Of a DNA stretch of 64,000 nt, positions 29,003 through 39,174 are shown piece by piece. The stretch comes from Marinobacter subterrani. Lineage in GTDB: Bacteria > Pseudomonadota > Gammaproteobacteria > Pseudomonadales > Oleiphilaceae. Within the stretch, counting starts at the first letter, position 1, and each line of letters starts with the position of its first letter. The stretch covers positions 744,001 to 808,000 of the forward strand of contig NZ_LFBU01000001.1 in the NCBI RefSeq assembly GCF_001045555.1. The letters are read 5' to 3'. Below the pieces are notes generated by a model that made no database searches, was not told the DNA's origin, and was given only the letters and a program-made list of their open reading frames with translations. Position numbers and translations under genes: made by a program.

Positions 29003-30346
29003 TTGCGCCGGTCCGTCTCCAGGGAAATCTATGAACGCCTTCTGCACCATGCCCGTGGTCAAACCGACTTTGCCTACATAGGCAGCGTTGGAGCCGGACC
29101 AGGCCGGGGTGACTGCAGCGGGTTTTCCGCCTGCGCCCTCAGCCAAAAGCTGATCAGCCGGGCTCCCGGTCAGTTACTGGCAACCGATGCACTGGCTGAA
29201 GACATGGAGGCACTGGCAGAACGCTATCGAATAGCGCCGGATACCAAAGGCGGTTTTCTTACCGGTGGCTGGATGGGTGTGCTGAGCTACGAACTGGGAT
29301 ACGTCCGGGAGCGGCGCCTCGCGGATCAGTGCCCGGAGCTGCCGGTACCGCTCTGCTCCGCGGGTTTCTATCTCTGGGCGGCCAGCCACAACCGCCAAGC
29401 GGACACCTACAGGCTCTGGATTCACCCCGAGTGTCCGAAAGCGATTACTGAACAACTGGACCGCTGGATGGCAACCAGCCCTCCAGCGCCAGCTCCACTC
29501 TGGCATATGACCAGCCCTTTTCTGCCCAGACAGTCGGCGGCAGCCTTTCGGCAAGCCGTGCAATCGGTACGCCGCTACATCGAAGCGGGCGACTGTTACC
29601 AGGCCAACCTTTCCCAGGAATTTTCGGGACGCTACACGGGTGACCCCTGGCTGGCGTTTCAGGCCCTTGCGAGGGCTAACCCTACGCCCTACAGCGGTTT
29701 TATCCGTACTGGCGAGGCCGCCATTCTGTCCATATCGCCGGAACGTTTCCTTGAAATACATGGCCGTACCGTAACCACCAGCCCCATCAAGGGCACCAGA
29801 CCCAGGGGAAGAACCTCCGAGGAAGATGCTGACTACGCCGCCGAACTGAAGGCCTCGGCAAAAGACCTCGCCGAAAACCTCATGATCGTAGACCTGCTCC
29901 GTAACGATCTAAGCCTCAACGCCAAACCCGGCAGCGTGAAAGTCGACAAACTGTTTGCCCTGGAGTCCTACCGCAACGTTCACCACTTGGTCAGCCACAT
30001 TCGCGCCGAACTGGCGGACGGGGTCACGCCCATGAAGGCCCTGTTTGACGCCTTCCCCGGGGGCTCGATTACCGGCGCGCCGAAAATCCGGGCCATGGAA
30101 ATCATCCGGGAGCTGGAGCCCCACTGGCGTGGGCCTTACTGCGGCTCCATATTCTACCGGGGGCTGGATGGCACACTGGACAGCAATATTGCGATTCGCA
30201 CTATGCTGTGCGATGGCAAGGGCACCATTCGGTGCTGGGGTGGTGGCGGTATTGTGGCGGATTCGGACCCGGAGGCGGAGTACCAGGAGACGCTGGCGAA
30301 GGTTGGGCCTTTGATGCGGTTTCTGGAGGAGTTGGTTATCGAGTGA
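29003..30346 (+). CDS. pabB: PabB, aminodeoxychorismate synthase component I
   Basis: PabB aminates chorismate (with ammonia from PabA) to 4-amino-4-deoxychorismate for folate. The 447-residue protein has the chorismate-binding fold; Lys263 in PIKGT distinguishes PabB from anthranilate synthase, which has Ala there. The only usable start after the in-frame TAA at 28985 is TTG at 29003, preceded by GGGGGT. A 30-bp-arm palindrome begins five bases after the stop. The neighbours thrH, cysH and cysB match Pseudomonas. Confidence 0.94.
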   Translation: MRRSVSREIYERLLHHARGQTDFAYIGSVGAGPGRGDCSGFSACALSQKLISRAPGQLLATDALAEDMEALAERYRIAPDTKGGFLTGGWMGVLSYELGYVRERRLADQCPELPVPLCSAGFYLWAASHNRQADTYRLWIHPECPKAITEQLDRWMATSPPAPAPLWHMTSPFLPRQSAAAFRQAVQSVRRYIEAGDCYQANLSQEFSGRYTGDPWLAFQALARANPTPYSGFIRTGEAAILSISPERFLEIHGRTVTTSPIKGTRPRGRTSEEDADYAAELKASAKDLAENLMIVDLLRNDLSLNAKPGSVKVDKLFALESYRNVHHLVSHIRAELADGVTPMKALFDAFPGGSITGAPKIRAMEIIRELEPHWRGPYCGSIFYRGLDGTLDSNIAIRTMLCDGKGTIRCWGGGGIVADSDPEAEYQETLAKVGPLMRFLEELVIE

Positions 30347-30350
30347 AAAT

Positions 30351-30411
30351 GGGGTCAGATGAAAAGGGGGTCAGATGAAAATTTCATCTGACCCCCTTTT
30401 CATCTGACCCC
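30351..30411. repeat. 61-bp perfect palindrome with nested GGGGTCAGATGAAA repeats
   Basis: Arms of 30 bases (30351-30380 and 30382-30411) are perfect complements around one A. Each arm holds two copies of a GGGTCAGATGAAA motif. It lies between the convergent pabB and thrH genes and could act as a two-way transcript end. A second member is at 60091-60151. Confidence 0.9.
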
Positions 30412-30423
30412 GACTTTGCCTGC

Positions 30424-31038
30424 TCAGGCGCTGTGAATGGCGCTGGCCTTGAGGAATTCCTGCCTCAGGTCGTCAAAGTTATGCACTGCCGGGAATTGCG
30501 GGAACTCGTCGATCACGTTCTGCGGGGCGTGGAACAGAATGCCTGCTTCGGCCTGGCCCAGCATGGTGGTGTCGTTATAGGAGTCCCCGGCGGCGATTAC
30601 CCGGTAGTTCAGCAACTGGAACGCCCTCACGGACTGGCGCTTGGGGTCCCGCTGGCGCAGCAGGTAGTTGGTGATCTGGCCGTTATCCGCCACTTCGAGC
30701 TTGTGGCACAGCAAGGCCGGGTAGCCCAGCTTCTTCATCAACGGCATGGCGAATTCGTAGAAGGTGTCAGACAGAATGACCACCTGGAAACGCTCGCGTA
30801 GCCAGTCGAGGAATTCCCGGGCGCCGGGGAGCGGGTCCAGCTCACCGATCACTTCCTGGATCTGCGGCAGGCCATAACCATGCTGGTCCAGCAGTTTCAG
30901 GCGCTGCTTCATCAGCACGTCGTAATCCGGAATGTCGCGGGTGGTGGCCTTGAGCTCCTCAATACCGGTTTTTTCGGCGAACGCGATCCAGATTTCCGGG
31001 ATCAATACTCCTTCAAGGTCAAGGCATGCCAGTTCCAC
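30424..31038 (-). CDS. thrH: ThrH, phosphoserine phosphatase / homoserine phosphotransferase
   Basis: ThrH is a HAD-family enzyme of Pseudomonas that dephosphorylates phosphoserine and can transfer the phosphate to homoserine. The 204-residue protein starts with the HAD motif I DLEG (Asp7; Glu9 in place of the second Asp is typical of ThrH), has motif II SDTF and motif III GDSYNDTTM. It is convergent with pabB and divergent from cysH, in the same order as Pseudomonas. Confidence 0.95.
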   Translation of the reverse strand: MELACLDLEGVLIPEIWIAFAEKTGIEELKATTRDIPDYDVLMKQRLKLLDQHGYGLPQIQEVIGELDPLPGAREFLDWLRERFQVVILSDTFYEFAMPLMKKLGYPALLCHKLEVADNGQITNYLLRQRDPKRQSVRAFQLLNYRVIAAGDSYNDTTMLGQAEAGILFHAPQNVIDEFPQFPAVHNFDDLRQEFLKASAIHSA

Positions 31039-31270
31039 AACGATCTCCTGATTGATAGGTAAGGGGCCGCAGCGGAAAATCCGCCGACCGGACTACGGAG
31101 CGTATGATAAGAAAAACCGGGCGGGAATGCATCGTGGAAGTGTAAACCCGCGCTGATGAATGGCGGAATAACCATATAGATTGTCATTCCTTCAGGGTAT
31201 GAGGCATTTAATGGTAGCCTTTTCCCACAGTTAGATACTTTTGCATATTCAGATAAGGCAACCCCGGGCC

Positions 31271-31993
31271 ATGACCGATATTCAAACCTTGCGGGAAGAG
31301 CTCGAAGGCCAGAGCCCCCGCTCGATTCTCAAGGCCGCGCTCAAGCAGTACGACAACATCGCTATTTCCTTCAGCGGTGCGGAAGACGTGGTACTGATTG
31401 AAATGGCCCACAAGCTTACCGATAACCTGCAGGTCTTCACCCTGGATACCGGGCGCCTGCACCCGGAAACCTACGAGTTTGTCGAACGCGTTCGCAAACA
31501 CTATGGCATCAAGATTGAAGTGCTGTTCCCGGACGCCGGCGAAGTTCAGCACCTGGTCAACAAGAAGGGTCTGTTCAGCTTCTACGAAGACGGGCACACA
31601 GAGTGCTGCGGCATTCGCAAGGTTAACCCGCTACGCCGCAAGCTGGCCACCGTTGACGCCTGGATAACCGGCCAGCGCAAGGACCAGAGCCCCGGCACCC
31701 GTAACGATGTTCCGGTGGTTCAGGAAGACGCGGCCTTCTCCACCGATGGGAAAACCCTGGTGAAGTTCAATCCGCTGGCGAACTGGAGCTCGAAGGAAGT
31801 CTGGGATTATATCCGGATGACCGAAGCGCCCTACAACAAGCTCCACGAAAAGGGCTTTGTCAGCATCGGCTGCCAGCCCTGCACCCGCCCTGTCCTGCCT
31901 GGACAGCATGAACGGGAAGGCCGCTGGTGGTGGGAAGAGGCCACCCAGAAGGAATGCGGCCTCCACGCCGGCAACCTGATCGCCCGGGACTGA
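31271..31993 (+). CDS. cysH: CysH, adenylyl-sulfate (APS) reductase type
   Basis: CysH reduces activated sulfate to sulfite with thioredoxin. The 240-residue protein carries the paired Cys112-Cys113 in [11 protein letters not shown] and Cys201 and Cys204 in CQPC, ligands of the [4Fe-4S] cluster that marks APS reductases rather than the cluster-free PAPS enzymes, and the C-terminal catalytic Cys229 in KECGLH. The ATG at 31271 gives the family N-terminus. The regulator gene cysB follows, convergent. Confidence 0.95.
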   Translation: MTDIQTLREELEGQSPRSILKAALKQYDNIAISFSGAEDVVLIEMAHKLTDNLQVFTLDTGRLHPETYEFVERVRKHYGIKIEVLFPDAGEVQHLVNKKGLFSFYEDGHTECCGIRKVNPLRRKLATVDAWITGQRKDQSPGTRNDVPVVQEDAAFSTDGKTLVKFNPLANWSSKEVWDYIRMTEAPYNKLHEKGFVSIGCQPCTRPVLPGQHEREGRWWWEEATQKECGLHAGNLIARD

Positions 31994-32036
31994 CCGGGCG
32001 GCGGATTACCCGCGCCTACCGGGTTACCCTCCCCGA

Positions 32037-33116
<1,080 letters not shown>

Positions 33117-33184
33117 TTAGACCAAAATTGCATTTACGCAGCCCCTGATAAAACCCCGGGCTGATTAAATGGCCGCACCGGCCC

Positions 33185-33213
33185 TTGACTTGACTGTGAC
33201 AAAGGACACAATC
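33185..33213 (+). promoter_or_regulatory. Candidate sigma-70 promoter for the LAL regulator
   Basis: TTGACT at 33185-33190, a 17-base spacer, and ACAATC at 33208-33213, 33 bases before the chosen start at 33247. If used, it rules out translation from the upstream ATG at 33169. Confidence 0.45.
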
Positions 33214-33246
33214 GCTACTCGATACGCGCCATCTTTCAGGAATACC

Positions 33247-35979
33247 ATGCTGCTGACCACCAAATTTCTCAGGCCAACCTCGGATCCCCGCGCGGTCAAG
33301 CGCGAGCGGCTGAGTGCGCTGCTCGAGCCCGACAGCCAGAGGCACCTGAACCTGGTGGTTGCGCCGGCGGGTTTTGGCAAAACCACCCTGGTGGCGCAAT
33401 GGTGCTCCCGGTCATCCTCTCCAACCGCCTGGCTTTCCCTCGATGAGCACGATGATGAGCCCAGGCGCTTCTGGCAGTACGTCACAGGGGCCTTTGAGCA
33501 CGCGGGCCTGGCCGGCGCCGGTGAATTGCGCAAACAGCTCGCTCACCAAACCGATGATGCCTTCACCGAGGCCATTACCGGGCTGATCAACACTCTCGCT
33601 CAGGACGGCAGTTCCTGGTCGCTGGTTCTGGACGACTTCCATTTCATCCAGGCCCCCGCGATCCAGCGGCAGTTCGCGTATTTTGTCGATTACCTGCCTC
33701 CGGGTGTGACAATAACCCTGGCCTCCCGGACGGAACCGCCACTGCCCCTGGCGCGGTGGCGGGTGCGCCGCTGGATTCAGGACATCCACCCTGGCCTGCT
33801 GGCGTTCTCGGAAGAGGAATGCCGGCAGTTCTTTCACGACACCATGGGCCTGGCGATTCCAGAGGAGGATGTCCGGGCAATCTGCCGAAAAACCGAAGGC
33901 TGGGTCGCTGCCATGCAGCTGTCGGCGCTCTCCGGAAGCGGTGGCTCTGCGGGCAGCGGGCAGATTGGTCTCGATGAGCGCCACATCAGTGACTATGTTC
34001 TGACCGAGGTGCTGGACCAGCAACCTCAGGAACTCGCCGACTTTCTGCTGGAAACCGCCTGTTGTCCGCGGCTGTGCGCGTCTTTGTGTGATTCCATTCG
34101 TAGCGCCGGCGACAGCCAGGAGGTCCTGCAGAAGCTGCTCAGCCAGAACCTGTTCCTGATCCCCCTCGACACCCGGAACGAATGGTTTCGTTACCATGAT
34201 CTGTTCCGCGATGCCCTGCTCCTGCGTATTCGCCAGAACCAACCCGAAAAAGCGAACCGGCTCTGGCAGAAAACCGTAGACTGGCTGCTGGCCCACGGCC
34301 ATGTGCAGGAGGGCATCGCCCAGATCGTGCGCCATGAGGACTGGCCCTGGCTTGCCCGGGTACTGGCCGAGCATGGCAATAACCTGATTCACGGCGGCTA
34401 CCATTTACCGGTGCTGGACTGGCTTGAATCACTGCCCCGGGAACTGGTTGCCGACAACCCGCAGCTCCAGATGCTGCGAATCTGGGGCCTGTTCTTCGCC
34501 AACCGGGTGGATACCCTGGCGCCCCTGCTGACCTCGCTGGAAGACCTTCTGGACCGGCATGTGGCGGATTCCCACCCCAATGCCGAGGGTGCGCTCGGGC
34601 TGCAAAGTGAAATTTCGCTGATGCGGTCCTACCTGGCCCGGACCCGCAGCGATGATAAAAGCGCTACGGATCTTACCCGACAGGTTCTGAAGGAAATTGA
34701 CCACACCCGCATTCCCCTGAAGTCGGTTACCTACTACGGCCTGGGGCTGGACTATTATGGCAAGGGCGAGCTTGCTGAGGCCGAAGACGCGCTGCAGTCC
34801 GCCGTGCGTTATGGTCAAGTCGAGCAAAAGCCAAGCACGGTGCTCTCCAGCGGCGGATTGCTGGCATGGATCCAGTACAACCGTGGCGATATTGATCTGG
34901 CCCTGGATACCTGCACGGATATCCGTGAGTGGGTAGACCGGCACTACGCCGACCCCAGCCAGCCGCGGCTGATTTCCTGCTGGCAGAACAGCACCCTGTG
35001 CGAAATTCACCGGGAGCGGGACCATCCACAACTTGCCGCCACCCACCTGCAGCCCCTGCTCGAACACGTCGAGCGCGGCACTGAGGCCGGGCAGCATGTC
35101 GTTATTCAATACGTTCGAGGCCATCTTGCCTTCAGCGAAGGCAAACTGCAGGAAGCGATCGAGGCGCTGGAAGATGCCGCCCAGACCGCCCGCAAGCGCC
35201 GGGACCAGATTCTTTTCGAGCCACCGGCGAGCACCGCCCTGCTGGCCCGATGCTACCTGGCTACCGGCTTCCCGGATAAAGCCCGGGCCTGCCTGGATTC
35301 CAGGGTGGATTCCGAATTCACCAACCCCCTGAACCTGGAGCAGAACCGGATCAGTGAAGCGCGGGTGCTGGTGGCTCAGAACCAGCCTGAACGGGCCCAG
35401 GAAATTCTCAGTGCCCTGCTGCAGCCGGCGGAGCGCAACGCTCACAACCGCCATCTGGTGGAAATCCTGCTGGTGTATGGTGAGGCCCTGGCCCTGCAGA
35501 ACCGGATGGACGAGGCCCGTCAAATGCTCACCCGGGCCATCACCCGCGCCGCCGAATCCGGATTCATGCGCCTGCTGGCAGAAGAAAGCCCGTACCTGCG
35601 CTCACTCCTGCTGTCGTTACCCGCGCTGAACACGCCGGGCACCTGGAACAGCCGTGTCCGGGCCATGCTACTGAAACACGGGGAAGCGACTGGAAACGGC
35701 GAGGCAACCGAGGCGGCTGAGGCTATGGCTTCGGCCAGGGCCGCGTCAGAGCGAGCCGCCAAACCAGCGGATACCCTTCCCGAGCCGCTCAGCCAGAGGG
35801 AGCTGGAGGTACTGGCACTGATTCATCAGGGCCATGCCAATAAAGAAATCGCCTCCCGGATGCAGGTGGCCCCGGCAACCGTAAAGGCTCACATCCGCAA
35901 CCTGTATGGCAAGCTGGGCGTGGGCCGCAGAACCGAAGCCCTCGCCCGGGCGCGGGAACTCGGCCTTCTGGAAGCCTGA
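33247..35979 (+). CDS. Large ATP-binding LuxR regulator (MalT/AlkS type)
   Basis: A 910-residue regulator with an STAND-type ATPase domain (Walker A APAGFGKTT at about residues 39-47, a VLDDFH Walker B segment later), a long helical/TPR-like central part and a C-terminal LuxR helix-turn-helix (about 840-905, LSQRELEVLALIHQGHANKEIA). MalT- and AlkS-type proteins are activators that assemble on ATP and inducer binding. CAGGA precedes the ATG. No metabolic operon adjoins it; the nearest downstream target is a direct-repeat site and a terminated transcript at 36.0-36.2 kb. Inducer unknown. Confidence 0.9.
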   Translation: MLLTTKFLRPTSDPRAVKRERLSALLEPDSQRHLNLVVAPAGFGKTTLVAQWCSRSSSPTAWLSLDEHDDEPRRFWQYVTGAFEHAGLAGAGELRKQLAHQTDDAFTEAITGLINTLAQDGSSWSLVLDDFHFIQAPAIQRQFAYFVDYLPPGVTITLASRTEPPLPLARWRVRRWIQDIHPGLLAFSEEECRQFFHDTMGLAIPEEDVRAICRKTEGWVAAMQLSALSGSGGSAGSGQIGLDERHISDYVLTEVLDQQPQELADFLLETACCPRLCASLCDSIRSAGDSQEVLQKLLSQNLFLIPLDTRNEWFRYHDLFRDALLLRIRQNQPEKANRLWQKTVDWLLAHGHVQEGIAQIVRHEDWPWLARVLAEHGNNLIHGGYHLPVLDWLESLPRELVADNPQLQMLRIWGLFFANRVDTLAPLLTSLEDLLDRHVADSHPNAEGALGLQSEISLMRSYLARTRSDDKSATDLTRQVLKEIDHTRIPLKSVTYYGLGLDYYGKGELAEAEDALQSAVRYGQVEQKPSTVLSSGGLLAWIQYNRGDIDLALDTCTDIREWVDRHYADPSQPRLISCWQNSTLCEIHRERDHPQLAATHLQPLLEHVERGTEAGQHVVIQYVRGHLAFSEGKLQEAIEALEDAAQTARKRRDQILFEPPASTALLARCYLATGFPDKARACLDSRVDSEFTNPLNLEQNRISEARVLVAQNQPERAQEILSALLQPAERNAHNRHLVEILLVYGEALALQNRMDEARQMLTRAITRAAESGFMRLLAEESPYLRSLLLSLPALNTPGTWNSRVRAMLLKHGEATGNGEATEAAEAMASARAASERAAKPADTLPEPLSQRELEVLALIHQGHANKEIASRMQVAPATVKAHIRNLYGKLGVGRRTEALARARELGLLEA

Positions 35980-36036
35980 GGCGGACAATCCCGAAATGTG
36001 CACTCCGTCACACTTTCCAGCACTTTTCTAAGCCTG

Positions 36037-36070
36037 CTACGCCCTTTGGACGATCCGTCTACGCCCCTTG
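36037..36070 (+). promoter_or_regulatory. 12-bp direct repeat spaced 22 bp, with -10-like box
   Basis: CTACGCCCTTTG (36037-36048) and CTACGCCCCTTG (36059-36070) are direct repeats two helical turns apart, and TATCAT (36077-36082) follows. Direct repeats in phase are usual binding sites for MalT-type regulators, and one is encoded immediately upstream. The assignment is an inference. Confidence 0.45.
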
Positions 36071-36088
36071 CTGCTCTATCATTTGTTC

Positions 36089-36222
36089 AACGGTGAGGGA
36101 AACCTCGCCCCGAATTCTGAAACTTCAGGCCTTCAGATTTCTTGTTCCGCGTTGTTTCGACGCCCGGGTTCGTGAAGAGCCCATTTGCCAAGAGCCACCC
36201 CATCCGGGCTGGCTCTTTTTTT
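36089..36222 (+). ncRNA. Putative small RNA downstream of the LAL regulator
   Basis: The 269-base gap before dinG holds a series of hairpins on the plus strand: GGTGAGG-GAAA-CCTCGCC (36092-36109, a GNRA tetraloop), TCTGAA/TTCAGA (36116-36137), and a terminator (36190-36222). No convincing reading frame is present. A direct-repeat operator and a -10-like box lie just upstream. The start is a guess from the -10 box. Alternatively it is only the 3' untranslated end of the regulator gene. Confidence 0.4.
36190..36222 (+). terminator. Rho-independent terminator
   Basis: AAGAGCCA (36190-36197) pairs with TGGCTCTT (36210-36217), followed by a run of seven T (36216-36222). It acts on plus-strand transcripts and ends the putative small RNA or the regulator mRNA. 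Confidence 0.8.
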
Positions 36223-36248
36223 ATGGCCGGGCGAAGCGCAGGGAAAGA

Positions 36249-38450
36249 TCAGCGTTCGATGATCCGCCGGAACGGCGGCAAGGCATCCAGCAGGAGCTGG
36301 CCGTAGCGGCGGGCAATAATCCGGCGGTCCAGTATAGTGACGCGCCCGGTATCCTGCTCGGTCCTGAGCAGGCGCCCGACCGCCTGAACCAGCTTGATCG
36401 AGGCATCGGGCACGGTGATTTCCATGAACGGATTGCCCCCTCGCTGGGTCACCCACTCGGCAAGGCTGGACTCAATGGGGTCATCCGGCACCGAGAACGG
36501 CAGGCGGGTGATCACCACGTGGTGCAGATACTTGCCGGGCAGGTCGATACCCTCGGCAAAGCTGGCCACCCCGAACAGCACGCTGGGCCGGCCCTCGTCG
36601 ACACGGCTGCAATGCTGCCGAAGCACCTCACCCTTGGCCATGTCGTCCTGGGTAATGATCAGGTCCGGATACTCCGGGGCCAGGGCATCCCGCACCTGAA
36701 TCATCTGTCGCCGGGAGGTGAACAGCACCAGGGTTGCCTTCTCACCCGCCCAAAGATCCGGCAGCCGCCGAATCAGCTCATCGGCAAAACCGTCATCCGT
36801 GGGCATGGCCGACATCGCCGGCACTTCCACGGTGGCCATCTCGGCATAACGGAAGGAGCTGGGCACCACCAGGAACCGGCTGCCCTGCGGCAAGCCGGCC
36901 CGGGAGTTAAGCCGGTCAAAGCGCCCAAGGGCGGTCAGCGTTGCGCTGGTCAGCACAGCCCCGTATGCCCGGGACCAGAGCCGGGAATACAGCAGGTTGT
37001 CCGCCAACACTGGCGAGCTGTAGAGCGTGATGTCCTCGGCATGGTCCCACCGCTGGCGAACCGCCCAGCGCGCCGGTGGCGGGCTTTTGAAGGAGGGCGT
37101 CTTCGGCCCCTGTTCGTTGCCTGCGTCCGAATCCTCGGCAGCGTCTCCCTGGGTTGCGCCGCCCTGCTCGCACCAGGCGGTCCACAATCTCAACTGATCC
37201 TCGGCCCGGCTGTGGAAGGAACCAATCACCGGATACCAGGCTTCGGCGGTTTCCCGGTCAATCTCGTGTTCCTTGCGCTCGTCAAAGGCGCCCTGCAATT
37301 CGTCGGCAAGGACCCCCAACTGGCGCACCAGGTTGGCAGTGGCAATCCGGGCCTCGGCCGACAGTTCCGCCATGGCCTCAGGCAGCGCCCCCTCGGGATA
37401 TCGCCACTGGGCCGTTCGGCGCTCCTCGTTGAACTCCCAGCCGGTGTTCTGTTCGGCTTCCTCGTAAACCCTGGCCAGAACCAGATCAACATCCCGGGAG
37501 GCCGAGCCAATCCGGTCAAGGCTCTTGGCCGCCTGGCTGCCCCCCGGCAGGTACGGCTGCATTTTAACCAGCGCCTGGGAGAGCTGCTTCAGCCACTGTC
37601 GGGTCGAGTTGAGGGGAACCGAAGCGGCGAAGTGATTCAGGGCCTTGTCCGGCAGGTGGTGGGCCTCATCAAAAATATACAGAGCGTTTTCCGGCTCCGG
37701 CAGGATGGCACCGCCACCGAGCGCCAGGTCCGCCAGCACCAGATCATGGTTCGCCACTACAATGTCGGCGTCATCCAGATCTTTCCGGGCGTCGAAAAAC
37801 GCGCAGCTATCGAAATAACTGCAGTGGCGGTTGGTGCATTGCCGGTGGTCGGTTGTGACCTGGCGCCAGACATCGTCAGGAATCTGCTCGGGCCAGTGGT
37901 CCCGGTCACCGTCCCAGTTTCTTGAGCCGTAGCTGGCCAGCATCTCCTCGAAGAAAGCCCGGGTACCCGGCTCCTCCGATTTCGGCCCATCCAGCAGGAA
38001 AAGCGGCATGGTGTCGCTGTCGCCGTTGCCTTCGTCGTGCAGGCGCGCCTCCAGCCGGGACATGCAGAGATACCGGCCCCGGCCCTTGGCCAGGGTCCAG
38101 TTGAAATCCATGGTGCTGTGCTTTTTCAGATCCGGCAGGTCTTTCAGCACGATCTGGTCCTGCAGTGCCACGGTCGCAGTGGAAATGACCAGGGTCTTAC
38201 CCAGGGCCTTGGCCACGGGAATGGCCGCAATCAGGTAGGCGAGAGTCTTGCCGGTACCGGTTCCCGCCTCGACGACACAGGCCGACGCCGGCGAGGTTCT
38301 CTGGCCATCGTTCTCGGTGATCTCGCCCATGTATCTGGCAATTTCGGCGATCATCAACCGCTGGCCGTAGCGCGCACGGATCTGCTTGCCCGCCAGAACG
38401 TCGCGGTAGCCTTGCTGGATTTCCTGTTTGGTGTCGTCAGTCAGGGCCAT
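36249..38450 (-). CDS. dinG: DinG-like ATP-dependent DNA helicase
   Basis: DinG is a 5'-3' superfamily 2 helicase with a [4Fe-4S] cluster that unwinds R-loops and D-loops. The 733-residue product has Walker A (about residues 61-70, EAGTGTGKT), a DEAH box (IFDEAHHLPD), four Cys of the iron-sulfur insert (CMSR... CTNRHCSYFDSC) and the C-terminal helicase motifs ending in QAVGRLLRTEQDTG. Its start overlaps the gspB stop by one base (TGATG). Confidence 0.95.
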   Translation of the reverse strand: MALTDDTKQEIQQGYRDVLAGKQIRARYGQRLMIAEIARYMGEITENDGQRTSPASACVVEAGTGTGKTLAYLIAAIPVAKALGKTLVISTATVALQDQIVLKDLPDLKKHSTMDFNWTLAKGRGRYLCMSRLEARLHDEGNGDSDTMPLFLLDGPKSEEPGTRAFFEEMLASYGSRNWDGDRDHWPEQIPDDVWRQVTTDHRQCTNRHCSYFDSCAFFDARKDLDDADIVVANHDLVLADLALGGGAILPEPENALYIFDEAHHLPDKALNHFAASVPLNSTRQWLKQLSQALVKMQPYLPGGSQAAKSLDRIGSASRDVDLVLARVYEEAEQNTGWEFNEERRTAQWRYPEGALPEAMAELSAEARIATANLVRQLGVLADELQGAFDERKEHEIDRETAEAWYPVIGSFHSRAEDQLRLWTAWCEQGGATQGDAAEDSDAGNEQGPKTPSFKSPPPARWAVRQRWDHAEDITLYSSPVLADNLLYSRLWSRAYGAVLTSATLTALGRFDRLNSRAGLPQGSRFLVVPSSFRYAEMATVEVPAMSAMPTDDGFADELIRRLPDLWAGEKATLVLFTSRRQMIQVRDALAPEYPDLIITQDDMAKGEVLRQHCSRVDEGRPSVLFGVASFAEGIDLPGKYLHHVVITRLPFSVPDDPIESSLAEWVTQRGGNPFMEITVPDASIKLVQAVGRLLRTEQDTGRVTILDRRIIARRYGQLLLDALPPFRRIIER

Positions 38451-39172
38451 CAGCGCGGGCTCACCCAGTTCCGGACAACGCCAACGCGGAATCGCTGGCC
38501 ATCAAGGCTAAGCACAACCCCTTCCTCGGTGATGTCTTCCACCCGTAAGCCGTCCACTGAATCGCCGATACGCAGGTAGGCGTTGTTAATCATCACACGG
38601 CGGGATGACGGGGACGACGAGTAAATATGGCTGTTAAAGGTCAAATCCGGAACACTCTTCTGAAATGAAAGGGGCAACTCTACCAGATGGGGCACCCGGC
38701 CCGCCTGCTCCAGCGCGGGCAGCGGCGCAAACGTCGGCGGCGAATCGGCTGAGGGCACAATAATGGTCGCCTGCTGCCTCGGCGCCGGTGCCGTGAGCGG
38801 ATTGGCCTCGGCCTGGCGCTCTGGCGCCGGAACCGGGTCTCCGGTCTCTGCAACCGGTTGATCCGGGGCGGATTCCGCCACAACGGCGGTCGCTTCCGGT
38901 TCCTTTGAACCTGCTTTCCGCTCGGGTTCGGGTTCCCCGGCCAGGGGCATTTCAGCCGGTTGTACCGGTTGGGCCGGCGGCCGAACACCCGGCCAGAAAA
39001 CAAATGCCAGCACACCGGCATTAAGCATCAGGGCGCCGACAATCCAGATTACCGGTGACACCTTCTTCTTTTTGGGCCGGTGAATCAGTTGCACCTGCTG
39101 GCCAAGATCGGGCACCCGGCCCTGGCGGCGCTCCGCCTCGGATTTTCTCAATGCATCAAGAATATAAGACAT
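38450..39172 (-). CDS. gspB: GspB-like general secretion pathway protein
   Basis: GspB works with the ATPase GspA/ExeA to insert or assemble the type II secretion secretin in the cell wall. The 240-residue protein has a short cytoplasmic N-terminus (SYILDALRKSEAERR, typical), one membrane helix at about 39-60, a Pro/Ala/Glu-rich periplasmic linker and a C-terminal GspB domain (FNSHIYSS...RMVMINNAYLRIGD-like). It starts two bases after exeA. The main T2SS operon is not in the window. Confidence 0.92.
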   Translation of the reverse strand: MSYILDALRKSEAERRQGRVPDLGQQVQLIHRPKKKKVSPVIWIVGALMLNAGVLAFVFWPGVRPPAQPVQPAEMPLAGEPEPERKAGSKEPEATAVVAESAPDQPVAETGDPVPAPERQAEANPLTAPAPRQQATIIVPSADSPPTFAPLPALEQAGRVPHLVELPLSFQKSVPDLTFNSHIYSSSPSSRRVMINNAYLRIGDSVDGLRVEDITEEGVVLSLDGQRFRVGVVRNWVSPR

Positions 39173-39174
39173 GG

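Noticed and set aside
33169..33246. 26 extra N-terminal codons for the MalT/AlkS-type regulator
   Set aside because: A plausible promoter (TTGACT-17-ACAATC) lies inside them, and CAGGA sits before the ATG at 33247.
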